DNA from: a virus
Length of the DNA: 64,000 nucleotides
Reading direction: 5' to 3' (one strand)
Virus record (IMG/VR): IMGVR_UViG_3300025881_000985
Span: 124,001 to 188,000 of that record
Shown: piece after piece, positions 15,320 through 23,646 of the stretch
Layout of the letters: each line of letters begins with the position of its first letter
How positions within the stretch are numbered: the first letter of the stretch is position 1
Notes under the pieces: generated by a model
The model's input: the letters and a program-made list of their open reading frames with translations, nothing else
Told to the model about the DNA's origin: nothing
Database searches by the model: none
Translations under genes and position numbers: made by a program

Positions 15320-16124
15320 AGAAGTACTAATAAACGGACAAGAACGCAGAGATCGCACCGGCGTTGGTACCATTGGTTTATTTGGTATGCAACAACGTTA
15401 TGATCTAAACAAAGGTTTCCCAGCAGTAACTACAAAGAAACTTGCATGGAAAAGTGTAGTTAGCGAGTTGCTCTGGTTCTTAGAAGGCAGTGGCGACGAA
15501 CGTAGACTAGCCGAAATATTACACAAAACAAGAGATGAAAACAAGAAAACTATCTGGTCTCCTAATGCAGAAGCAGACTACTGGTTACCTAATGCGGAAT
15601 ACAAAGGCGACCTTGGTAGAGTGTATGGTGTACAATGGCGTGAATGGGGAACAGATCAAATTGAAAAACTAATTGAAGGTATTAAACAAGATCCATTTTC
15701 ACGTAGACATATACTAAGTGCATGGAATGTAGGCGAGCTAGATCTAATGGCATTACCACCATGTCATATTATGGCTCAGTTTTATGTTAGCACAGACAAC
15801 AAATTAAGTTGTCAAATGTACCAACGAAGTTGCGACATGTTTCTTGGAGTACCATTTAACATTGCAAGTTATAGTCTACTCACACATATGATTGCCCAAG
15901 TATGCAATCTAAAAGTAGGCGAGTTTGTGCATACATTAGGCGATGCACATATATATCTTAACCATGTCAATCAAGTTAAAGAACAACTTGCAAGAGAACC
16001 GTTGCCTTTACCTACACTTTGGCTAAATCCAGAAAAAAGACATATTGATCATTTTACAATGGATGATATACGTTTGCAGAATTATCAAAGTCACGAAACA
16101 ATTAAAGCGGAGATGGCAGTATGA
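15294..16124 (+). CDS. thyA: thymidylate synthase (ThyA type)
   Basis: Converts dUMP to dTMP using methylene-tetrahydrofolate. The start at 15294 gives a family-like N-terminus (MKNYLNAIKEVLINGQERRD) and 276 residues; a longer frame to 15234 is not needed. Motifs: RTGVGTIG, the catalytic Cys in ALPPCHIMAQFY, CQMYQRSCDMFLG and PFNIASYSLL, in which the Asn keeps dUMP specificity and argues against a dCMP hydroxymethylase. Coupled to DHFR upstream and to the epimerase downstream (ATGA). Confidence 0.95.
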   Translation: MKNYLNAIKEVLINGQERRDRTGVGTIGLFGMQQRYDLNKGFPAVTTKKLAWKSVVSELLWFLEGSGDERRLAEILHKTRDENKKTIWSPNAEADYWLPNAEYKGDLGRVYGVQWREWGTDQIEKLIEGIKQDPFSRRHILSAWNVGELDLMALPPCHIMAQFYVSTDNKLSCQMYQRSCDMFLGVPFNIASYSLLTHMIAQVCNLKVGEFVHTLGDAHIYLNHVNQVKEQLAREPLPLPTLWLNPEKRHIDHFTMDDIRLQNYQSHETIKAEMAV

Positions 16125-17128
16125 CCAGAGCATTAGTAACAGGCGGATTAGGACTTATTGGTCATAATATAGTACAAGAACTTGTTAGTCAAAATATCCC
16201 TACAGCCATTGTTGACAACCTAACAAATTATAACAATGCAATTAGTATGAAAGAATTAGGATATCTATTTGGTGAAAGACTTAAACTAGTACACGACCTG
16301 CCACCTAATCTTGTTAGTTTAAATTACCTACACAAAGACATTGAAACAAACGATTTTGAATCTTGTTTTAACTTTGTAAAACCAACAGTTTTGTATCATT
16401 TGGCTTGTCCTCCTAGACAAAAGATTGTTGGACTAAGTCCACAGTTCTGCGGTAATACAATGATTGGCGGATTGCTTAATACTTTAAAACACTGTGTCAA
16501 ATACAATGTAGAAAGAATTGTTTATATTAGTTCTAGTATGGTATATGGAGACTTTGAAGATAATGTTACTGAAGATGCAGTACTAAATCCACAAGGTGAA
16601 TACGGTATTTTAAAACTTGCTGGTGAACAATTGGTCAAAGACTATCACAGAAAGTATGGACTAAATTATACTATCATTAGACCAAGTGCAGTTTATGGTC
16701 CGCTTGATTTAAGTGATAGAGTTATTAGTAAGTTTCTGTTAACTGCAATGGGAGGCGGAGAGCTTACTGTCAATGGTGAACACGAAACACTTGATTTTAC
16801 ATATGTTGGTGATGCCGCACAAGGTATTACGAGTGCCGGATTAAGCGAAGAAGCAGAAAATAAAACCTATAACATTACCAAGAGCCACAGTAAGACTTTA
16901 TTAGCGGCCGCTGAACTAGCAGTTGAGATTGCTGGAAAAGGTACTATTAAGATCAATGAAAAAGATGATGATTTTCCAAGTCGTGGAGCATTAGACATTA
17001 CCGCGGCAAAACAAGACTTTGGGTTTGATCCCCAAGTTGATATTGAAGAAGGATTTGGCTTATATCATGAGTGGCTTTCAAATTCCGTTTACTGGAACAA
17101 AGCGGCAATATCAAAGTTTGCGAAGTGA
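16121..17128 (+). CDS. NAD-dependent sugar epimerase/dehydratase (extended SDR)
   Basis: A 335-residue extended short-chain dehydrogenase of the nucleotide-sugar group. The NAD-binding motif is VTGGLGLIGHNI at the N-terminus, followed by VYISSSMVYGDF (catalytic Ser) and YGILKLAGEQL (YxxxK). The PSAVYGP segment fits UDP-glucose 4-epimerase/dehydratase-like enzymes. With the aminotransferase encoded next it could make an activated amino or deoxy sugar. The exact substrate is not deducible. Confidence 0.88.
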   Translation: MTRALVTGGLGLIGHNIVQELVSQNIPTAIVDNLTNYNNAISMKELGYLFGERLKLVHDLPPNLVSLNYLHKDIETNDFESCFNFVKPTVLYHLACPPRQKIVGLSPQFCGNTMIGGLLNTLKHCVKYNVERIVYISSSMVYGDFEDNVTEDAVLNPQGEYGILKLAGEQLVKDYHRKYGLNYTIIRPSAVYGPLDLSDRVISKFLLTAMGGGELTVNGEHETLDFTYVGDAAQGITSAGLSEEAENKTYNITKSHSKTLLAAAELAVEIAGKGTIKINEKDDDFPSRGALDITAAKQDFGFDPQVDIEEGFGLYHEWLSNSVYWNKAAISKFAK

Positions 17129-18230
17129 GCTTCTTGATACTGCTGATAAAGTTTGGTCTACAGGACAACACCTAAACGGATACTACACAGAGACTTTTGA
17201 AAGTGTAATTGCTGAACGATGCAATCGCAAATATGCTATTGCTGTTAACAGCGGAACACAGGCGTTGATATTCGCTATTAGATCTCTCAAGCTACCCTTT
17301 CGTAGCAAGATAGCAATACCAGGTTTAAGTTTTGTTGCAACTCTTAACAGTATAATTGAAACTGGTTATATCCCACATTTAATTGATGTTGACAAAGATG
17401 GTCTAATAGATCTGACAACCGATGAAGATATTGAAAAAACCTATGATGCTTTGGTATATGTTAACCTATATGGTAACATGGTTGATTATAGTAAAATTAA
17501 ATTAATTACAGAATTTTTTGGACAAATTACAAAGTTACCTGTTATTGAAGATGCCGCTCAGAGTTTTGGATCCACGTTTCAAGGTAAACCAAGTGGTAGC
17601 TTTGGAGACATTAGTATATTAAGTTTTGATCCAATGAAAAACTTTAACAGTTATGGCAGTGGCGGAATGGTATTAACTGATGACATGGCTATTGCATCAA
17701 GTGTTAGAGACCTTGCTACCAATGGCAAAGAAAATAACTATTCTCACAGTGGAACCAACAGTCGTATGAGCGAACTGGATTGTGCTTGTATGTTAGTGAA
17801 GTTGGGCCACTTTGATAAATGGCAAGCACGCCGAAAGAAGATTGCAACTTACTGGAATGATGAATTTAACAATCATATTAGAACACTTGTTGTACATGAT
17901 GATGTTGAATCAAGTTATCACAAATATCCAATATTTGTTAATCCAAATGTAACCAGTAGAAATAGATTAAAGTATAACCTACAAGAGTTAGGAATTGCAA
18001 CAAAAGTACACTACGATAAAGCTCTTGGCAACTATCAATCCTTTATTGAATGTGCTTATAGTATTTACGATGCCGACCTTAGAGCCGGAATAGAACACCA
18101 AGCCACACAAACCAACATGGCTGTAACTATAGCAAATAACCAATTGAGTTTACCTATATATCCTGAACTAACTGATGCTGAAGTTGAATTTATTGCAGAA
18201 CAAGTTAAAGATAATGCATCCAAGTACTAG
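17067..18230 (+). CDS. DegT/DnrJ/EryC1-type PLP-dependent sugar aminotransferase
   Basis: A 387-residue enzyme from the start at 17067 (MSGFQIPFTGTKRQYQSL), which overlaps the epimerase by 62 bases; AAGGA lies 13 bases upstream. Family motifs: AVNSGTQALIFAIRSL, PGLSFVATLNSI, VIEDAAQSFGS and SFDPMKNFNSYGSGGMV, in which the Lys should bind PLP. These enzymes aminate keto-sugars attached to nucleotides, fitting the SDR partner. The C-terminal YPELTDAEVEFIAEQV is typical for the family. Confidence 0.9.
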   Translation: MSGFQIPFTGTKRQYQSLRSELLDTADKVWSTGQHLNGYYTETFESVIAERCNRKYAIAVNSGTQALIFAIRSLKLPFRSKIAIPGLSFVATLNSIIETGYIPHLIDVDKDGLIDLTTDEDIEKTYDALVYVNLYGNMVDYSKIKLITEFFGQITKLPVIEDAAQSFGSTFQGKPSGSFGDISILSFDPMKNFNSYGSGGMVLTDDMAIASSVRDLATNGKENNYSHSGTNSRMSELDCACMLVKLGHFDKWQARRKKIATYWNDEFNNHIRTLVVHDDVESSYHKYPIFVNPNVTSRNRLKYNLQELGIATKVHYDKALGNYQSFIECAYSIYDADLRAGIEHQATQTNMAVTIANNQLSLPIYPELTDAEVEFIAEQVKDNASKY

Positions 18231-19005
18231 AAAACTTGATAAGTTTCTTTACAGTAACAAAGTACATGCTTCAGCATTTGAAAAAGGCTTGAACGGAGAT
18301 ATCCGTGACTTTAGAGGCCAAACCCTTGACTGGCTTCCAACGGATACCGAAAAGCTATACCTAACAAATATTAAAAAGTTTCCTGAGTTTTTTGCAGACA
18401 AGGAATGGACACAACCAGGAAATATTACATATCATATCAATGCACACGGGTTTCGTGGAGAGTTCTATACTGAGCCAGATATAGTAGCACTAGGATGTAG
18501 TAACACTATGGGCATTGGGTTACCCGAGGATAAGATATGGTGCTACCAACTTGGTCAAAAATTAAATATGACTGTAACCAATTTAGGAGTTGGCGGAATT
18601 GGTACAGACAGTATATATAATATTGTTAAGTCAATGATATTATCAAAGATAGTAAAACCTAAATTTGTTGCAATGCTTGTGCCACCAATTGGAAGACTTG
18701 AAATACGTACAAATCATCATGATGTTCAACAAGTGAACACTGCGTCAGATAGTGCTACATTAATAGGTAAACATTGGTGGCTTAATGATGAGAATAGCAC
18801 ACTGTTTGATGAAAGAAATATTATGGCAATTTACTTTCTACTAGAAAGTTTAAATATTCCAATTATACACTTAAACAGTAATCAACTCCTGCACCGGCAA
18901 CACCCCAAGGGAGATCTTGCAAGAGACATGATGCATCCTGGTCCTGTATCACACAACGGACTATCTCAACTTATGGCAAACCTAGTAGAAGCAAAACTAA
19001 CTTGA
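18214..19005 (+). CDS. SGNH-hydrolase-like protein (GCS in place of GDS)
   Basis: The start at 18214 gives 263 residues. Block I of the SGNH fold appears as IVALGCSNTMGIGLP, with Cys where Asp is usual but the nucleophile Ser kept. Block II is NLGVGGIGTDS, and the catalytic His region is MMHPGPVSHNGLSQL. This points to an esterase or O-acyltransferase/deacylase of carbohydrate substrates. Last gene of the dTMP/sugar unit; its end overlaps by 9 bases with the convergent 883-residue gene. Confidence 0.6.
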   Translation: MHPSTRKLDKFLYSNKVHASAFEKGLNGDIRDFRGQTLDWLPTDTEKLYLTNIKKFPEFFADKEWTQPGNITYHINAHGFRGEFYTEPDIVALGCSNTMGIGLPEDKIWCYQLGQKLNMTVTNLGVGGIGTDSIYNIVKSMILSKIVKPKFVAMLVPPIGRLEIRTNHHDVQQVNTASDSATLIGKHWWLNDENSTLFDERNIMAIYFLLESLNIPIIHLNSNQLLHRQHPKGDLARDMMHPGPVSHNGLSQLMANLVEAKLT

Positions 19006-21648
19006 CTCAAACTTTTCTTTGAGCCACGCCCAATCAAAACTCTTTTGTAGCTCTATAGGATCACCATCTACTTCTTCATAATATCTAAGTGCATCACTTG
19101 CACCTTGTATACTATAAACACCATTCAAACTATCTCGACCTTTTGTTAGCCAAGAAGTAAGTCTAGCTTCATTTTCAATACTAGGGTTTATGTCATCAAA
19201 CTGTTTCAGTTTCAATACTTCACGAAATGCTGTACGCCAAGTCATCCACGGGTCTGTATTGTAATGAGCAGTGCCGCTAAGAACTGGTACAACTTCATGT
19301 GGAGCACTCAGTGTAAAGTCCAGTCCTGGTTGGTTTGTGGCTAGTGTAAGACGCTTATTATAAGCTATAACCCCCATGTGTCCGTATTCTAATCCGTTTA
19401 CTGGATTACGTGCATTAAAAATATAGTGCTTTGCTTGTTGGAAATAGTCTGGTTGCCAAGTAAAATCAAAGTCTCGTTCTACTTCAATTTTAGCAAACAC
19501 TGCAAAGAACCATTCAGTGTTTGATGCATGGGCCGCGGCTTGGTATGCTTTTACACGACCATCAATACCTTCAATGTGATGTATTGTATTCTTATGTTCT
19601 AATGCTCCTGCTGGATCTTTTGTAATTGCTACATCTATTAGATGTGTGTACCAACGATTTGCTTCAGTCTCGCCGTTACTGATAAAACATATATCCAATG
19701 GTCGTGGTATAAAATCAGAACGTCCCGGAGACTTTTTATTAATATAAGGAAAGTCATATACCTGTTCAATTTGACGTTTACTAATATCACGAGGTATAAC
19801 AGCCAAGCTATTGTCGCTGGTTAAACTTACAACCTCACGGTCTTTTTGCCTCCACAAACATATAGCACCATATACTTCGGAAGTGTAACGTATTGATGCC
19901 CCCATGTTAGGTAATAGATTATCTTGTTTCTGAAAAACGGCATATGGAAAATTGGGCCAAACATAATTGTTAATTGTATCAACCATGTTATCAGTGGTGT
20001 ATTCAACAACAGGCATTGGCCATCTTTTTAGTTCTTGTTCTAATGTATAATTAATAACGTTGAACCAATCCAGTATTTCTAAATCATACATCTGAGTTTT
20101 AAAACTCTCAACGTGTATATAAAAAGTATCTCCTCGTTTTTGTCCGTTACTAGGAAATACGTGTATCATTTCGTTTTGCCAAGGCTCAGGTTGCCAACTA
20201 AAATCAAAACGAGCATAGTCACAAATACTGTTGATGATCCAAATGTATTCATGTCCTTCGTGGTTGTTAATAATTCTTTTGAATGTATCCAGATAGTTGT
20301 CAACAAAACGTGTAACAGTTATATTATTGTGTTGACTTTGCAGTTTGTCAAGTTGAACTTGACTTTGTTCATTACCCCAATCAACATATACAATAGCATG
20401 TAGATCATCAGGTACAGTAACAGATTGTTCTTTAACAAAATTTAAATTTGGAAACTCCGTTATGGAGTTGGCCCATTGACTTGATCGTTGAAATTCAAAC
20501 TTGTTAATTAAAAAAGTATCACTCCATTTTTGCCATTGGCTACCAAACACATGAGTCATATAACTTTGCCAACTCTCAGGACGCCAATCAAAATCAAATT
20601 CATCATATACATTTTCGCTACTAATAATCCAAAATCTATTGGTACTACTACGACTAACACATCTGCGTACTGTTTCCAACATTGAGTTGGCGTAGCGAAT
20701 CTTTTGCATTCCAGGGTACTTTTCTAGTAGTTTTTCGTACCTTGCCTTAGCTAAACTATTGTTTTTATCTACGTAAAATACATCTATTTCTTTGAAGGTG
20801 CCAATGTCGTGTCCTGGAAAATAATCCATCAATTTAACTTCTGTAGCACCTTCAACAGTGTACATCAATCCGCTTGATTGTATATCACCAATTGGAAAAT
20901 GGTATATGTACGGAGGATCAAGTACATTGGGTTTCCATGTAAAGTCAACTGTTGATTCATCAACATCGTCGGGTATTGTCCAACATTCTTTGCTTTCGTC
21001 TTGCGTACTTATAAAGTCTGCAATTTTAATTTGTTCACCCATTCCGTATGTAATGCCACCTGCACTTTGCCACTTAGTAGGAAAATGGTATGTGTATTCT
21101 GGATCTAATATGTTAGGATGCCAACTGGTATCAATTGACATGTCATTGGGAATATGCCAATTATCTAATACTGGAAATGCTGTTGCTATTTGTGCATCAA
21201 CTAACTTAACTCCAGCAGTGCCAGAATACACAGGACCTCCTGCACTTTGGTGTTGTGTAGGAAAGTAATAACTGTAGTCAGGTTCATGTGGATCAGGATG
21301 CCAACTATAATCAAAATTTTCTGTATATTCAGTATTAATAAATTTTGATTTGTCTGACAAACGTGTTACAGTTTGATCTGTGCAGAAATGGTATTGCATT
21401 TCTTGTATACGTTTACTCACAAGATATACTTCGCCATCACGTTGCCATTGGCTGGCCCAACAATGTACATACTTTTCCATCCAAGGCTCTGGAACCACAT
21501 GAAAGTTAAAGTTTGAGTAGTCATTACCGCCATATAAATAGAAACAATACCTAGTACGACTTAGTTTGATAGCTTCAGTTAAACTTGAAGCAGGCTTCTC
21601 AAACTCAAATAAACCAGGCTTAGGGCCAAAGTAAAAAACATCAAACAT
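18997..21648 (-). CDS. 883-residue repeat protein with degenerate GT-A-like units
   Basis: A large protein with seven copies of an aromatic motif of the form F-x-(F/Y/T)-x-W-x-P, about 10 residues, then Y/H-x-F-P and Q-x-x-G-x-x-Y (near residues 47, 112, 172, 235, 351, 481 and 727). Units near 285-380 and 415-510 also carry a Rossmann-like lead (IDVFYVDKNN; AIVYVDWGNE). The last part (650-850) resembles the GT-A protein at 36129-37061, sharing NGLxYGxxG, AFRE and the Gly-Val/Arg-Tyr end, but lacks its DGD metal motif. I read it as a tandem array of decayed glycosyltransferase domains, perhaps for glycan binding. Start overlaps the divergent gene on CATG. Confidence 0.6.
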   Translation of the reverse strand: MFDVFYFGPKPGLFEFEKPASSLTEAIKLSRTRYCFYLYGGNDYSNFNFHVVPEPWMEKYVHCWASQWQRDGEVYLVSKRIQEMQYHFCTDQTVTRLSDKSKFINTEYTENFDYSWHPDPHEPDYSYYFPTQHQSAGGPVYSGTAGVKLVDAQIATAFPVLDNWHIPNDMSIDTSWHPNILDPEYTYHFPTKWQSAGGITYGMGEQIKIADFISTQDESKECWTIPDDVDESTVDFTWKPNVLDPPYIYHFPIGDIQSSGLMYTVEGATEVKLMDYFPGHDIGTFKEIDVFYVDKNNSLAKARYEKLLEKYPGMQKIRYANSMLETVRRCVSRSSTNRFWIISSENVYDEFDFDWRPESWQSYMTHVFGSQWQKWSDTFLINKFEFQRSSQWANSITEFPNLNFVKEQSVTVPDDLHAIVYVDWGNEQSQVQLDKLQSQHNNITVTRFVDNYLDTFKRIINNHEGHEYIWIINSICDYARFDFSWQPEPWQNEMIHVFPSNGQKRGDTFYIHVESFKTQMYDLEILDWFNVINYTLEQELKRWPMPVVEYTTDNMVDTINNYVWPNFPYAVFQKQDNLLPNMGASIRYTSEVYGAICLWRQKDREVVSLTSDNSLAVIPRDISKRQIEQVYDFPYINKKSPGRSDFIPRPLDICFISNGETEANRWYTHLIDVAITKDPAGALEHKNTIHHIEGIDGRVKAYQAAAHASNTEWFFAVFAKIEVERDFDFTWQPDYFQQAKHYIFNARNPVNGLEYGHMGVIAYNKRLTLATNQPGLDFTLSAPHEVVPVLSGTAHYNTDPWMTWRTAFREVLKLKQFDDINPSIENEARLTSWLTKGRDSLNGVYSIQGASDALRYYEEVDGDPIELQKSFDWAWLKEKFESS

Positions 21649-22729
21649 GTATAATATTCACTCTCATTATGAAAACATCTTCGCGTTAGCAAACCAACAT
21701 TGGCCCGAAGGTGTTGTGTTAGTATATCCGTTTCCTTTTGGTTCTAGCACTGTTGAAAGCCTCGAATGGTTAAACAGTGGCGACGATGGCCCTGTATTGT
21801 TTTGCTATGATCAAGAACCTCTTATTCCAGGTTACAATGATCCGTTATTTGATTACGTTAGAGACTCATGGCCTAATAGACGTATAATATTACTTAACAC
21901 TGAATACCACAGTGAGTCAAAAAACTATTTCAACGACAAGTACGGCTTTGAAGATTGCTATTACTTTTATCATGTATTTGCCGCACATGATTGGTTCCGC
22001 GGTTATCAATACTGTCCAGATATTATAGCACCAGTTGATCGAAAAGTCAAGAAGAAATTTATTACATTTAACCGAATTACAGGTAATGCTAGAAGTTATC
22101 GTAGTTTGCACGTTGCTGATTTAAAACGCAACAATCTATTACAACACGGAAATATCAGTTATAGTGTTGATTGTCCAGAACACGGAAACAACATTAAACA
22201 ACTTGATTGGGCAGAAGATACTTACAAGTATGATTTTACCTGGGCTAAAAACGAACTAAAAGATTTAGAAGAGTTACGTATTGATACAGAATCATTGAGT
22301 CATATACCAAACGGAAGTATGGTACTTAGTGCAGTTAACCAATGCATGGAAAGTTTCTTGTTTGTTGTTACAGAGACTGAATTTTGGACTAACAAATGTC
22401 ACTTAACAGAAAAGATATTCAAACCTATAATCAGCGAAATGCCATTTGTATTACTTGGTCCTCCGGGTAACTTGTTATACTTTAGAAGTCACGGATTTAA
22501 AACGTTCAATGACTGGTGGGACGAAAGTTACGATAATATAGTTGACCCTGTTGATCGTTTGTTGGCTGTTAATAAAGTTATTAAAGATATCTGTGCAATG
22601 CCACATAGTGAATTAGAATCTATGCTTAAAGATATGGCTCCTGCACTAAAGTCTAATAGACAAAAGTTTGAAAGTCAATGTTTTCTTAATTCTATGTGGG
22701 ACGAATTAAAACACAATCTATTTAAGTAA
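21647..22729 (+). CDS. glycosyltransferase-like protein (paralogue of 5533-6543)
   Basis: A 360-residue protein with the C-terminal signature LTEKIFKPIISEMPFVLLG, then GFKTFNDWWDESYD, as in GT10/exostosin-type sugar-binding halves. N-terminal half: PVLFCYDQEPLIPGYND and IILLNTEYHSES, then FITFNRITGNARSYR. It is a lone plus-strand gene set into the minus-strand cluster, starting on the same CATG as its divergent neighbour, so its promoter must lie inside that gene. Its stop overlaps the deformylase gene by 12 bases. Confidence 0.65.
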   Translation: MYNIHSHYENIFALANQHWPEGVVLVYPFPFGSSTVESLEWLNSGDDGPVLFCYDQEPLIPGYNDPLFDYVRDSWPNRRIILLNTEYHSESKNYFNDKYGFEDCYYFYHVFAAHDWFRGYQYCPDIIAPVDRKVKKKFITFNRITGNARSYRSLHVADLKRNNLLQHGNISYSVDCPEHGNNIKQLDWAEDTYKYDFTWAKNELKDLEELRIDTESLSHIPNGSMVLSAVNQCMESFLFVVTETEFWTNKCHLTEKIFKPIISEMPFVLLGPPGNLLYFRSHGFKTFNDWWDESYDNIVDPVDRLLAVNKVIKDICAMPHSELESMLKDMAPALKSNRQKFESQCFLNSMWDELKHNLFK

Positions 22730-23215
22730 CTTCTTTGCTTTCTTTGTAGCCATATCCCATTTTAGTTTACTACATCGATCTTTGAATGTAATACCCATTA
22801 AATGATCAAACTCATGCAAGTAGCACCTGGCAGTATAACCAGTTAATGTTTCTGTTTGCAACTCAAGTTTTTCATTATAAAACTCAGCAATAACAGTTTT
22901 AGGTCTGGCAATCTTAACAAACACCATTGGAAAACTTAAACAACCTTCATAGTCTACTACAACCTCATCATCAGTTGTTTCGTCAATACGTATTGTTGGA
23001 TTGATACACAATGTACTATTTTCTTTGCTGTCGCCAATAACAAACAAACGGTGATCAATTCCAACTTGATTAGCACTTAAACCCATGCCTTCATGTTGTA
23101 CCATCAAGTCTACCATTTCGTTTTTCATTTGCCCAGGATCAAATCCTGGGTTATCAATATCCACTGCGGTTACTGCTTTCGCTAACCAAGGATCTGGTGC
23201 TAGTATTAATTCCAT
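22718..23215 (-). CDS. def: peptide deformylase
   Basis: A 165-residue metallo-deformylase removing formyl groups from N-terminal Met. All three family motifs are seen: GMGLSANQVG (Ser where Ala is common), YEGCLSFP with the metal Cys, and CYLHEFDHLMG with the HExxH metal site. The ATG at 23215 overlaps the upstream stop as TAATG; an upstream in-frame ATG would extend it by six residues without reason. Phage deformylases are known from marine phages. Last gene of the long minus-strand cluster. Confidence 0.92.
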   Translation of the reverse strand: MELILAPDPWLAKAVTAVDIDNPGFDPGQMKNEMVDLMVQHEGMGLSANQVGIDHRLFVIGDSKENSTLCINPTIRIDETTDDEVVVDYEGCLSFPMVFVKIARPKTVIAEFYNEKLELQTETLTGYTARCYLHEFDHLMGITFKDRCSKLKWDMATKKAKKLLK

Positions 23216-23634
23216 TATTGCCTTCCTGCCCAAAAGTCTCTGTTAAAATGTTGCTTTTCAGCAATCGTTGTTTTAGTTTCAAGTGGTTCAAGATCTTTAT
23301 CAATATGTATACGTTCAACATCATAACCAATTGTACGTCCGTAGAAAACATTAGTAATATTTGGAACTTGAATTATTTCAATCATTTTAGGATAATCAAC
23401 TTTGAGATCATCTTCGATTGTTTTTTTAATTTGTTCAAATGTGTAAGGATCTTTCTTGTGTGGTGCTCGCACCATTATAACAACTTGTTGAGCTTTGCTT
23501 GTTCTATACATTTCTGGAGTTTCGATTCTACCTTTATAGATCATAGAATCAAGTATAGCACGATGTCCTGGATCCCAAGGTTGAAATCTTCCTAAGAATT
23601 GAGCAGTGGGTCTACTCCAATCTTCAATACTCAT
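23215..23634 (-). CDS. cytidylyltransferase-like nucleotidyltransferase (HIGH fold), altered motif
   Basis: A 139-residue protein. The N-terminal AQFLGRFQPWDPGHRAILD matches the nucleotide-binding GRFQP-x-HxGH loop of NadM, CoaD and CTP-type transferases, but the first His is Asp (DPGH). A second feature, YGRTIGYDVERIHI, could be the ISSTxIR-type region in altered form. It would make an NDP- or CDP-activated compound, if active; the altered His makes this uncertain. Coupled to the deformylase by TAATG. Confidence 0.65.
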   Translation of the reverse strand: MSIEDWSRPTAQFLGRFQPWDPGHRAILDSMIYKGRIETPEMYRTSKAQQVVIMVRAPHKKDPYTFEQIKKTIEDDLKVDYPKMIEIIQVPNITNVFYGRTIGYDVERIHIDKDLEPLETKTTIAEKQHFNRDFWAGRQ

Positions 23635-23646
23635 TTTATTGTCCTC

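Noticed and set aside
15294-16124. dCMP/dUMP hydroxymethylase in place of ThyA, hinting at modified phage DNA
   Set aside because: The Asn of PFNIASYS, which favours dUMP, is kept and no other base-modification gene was recognised in the window.
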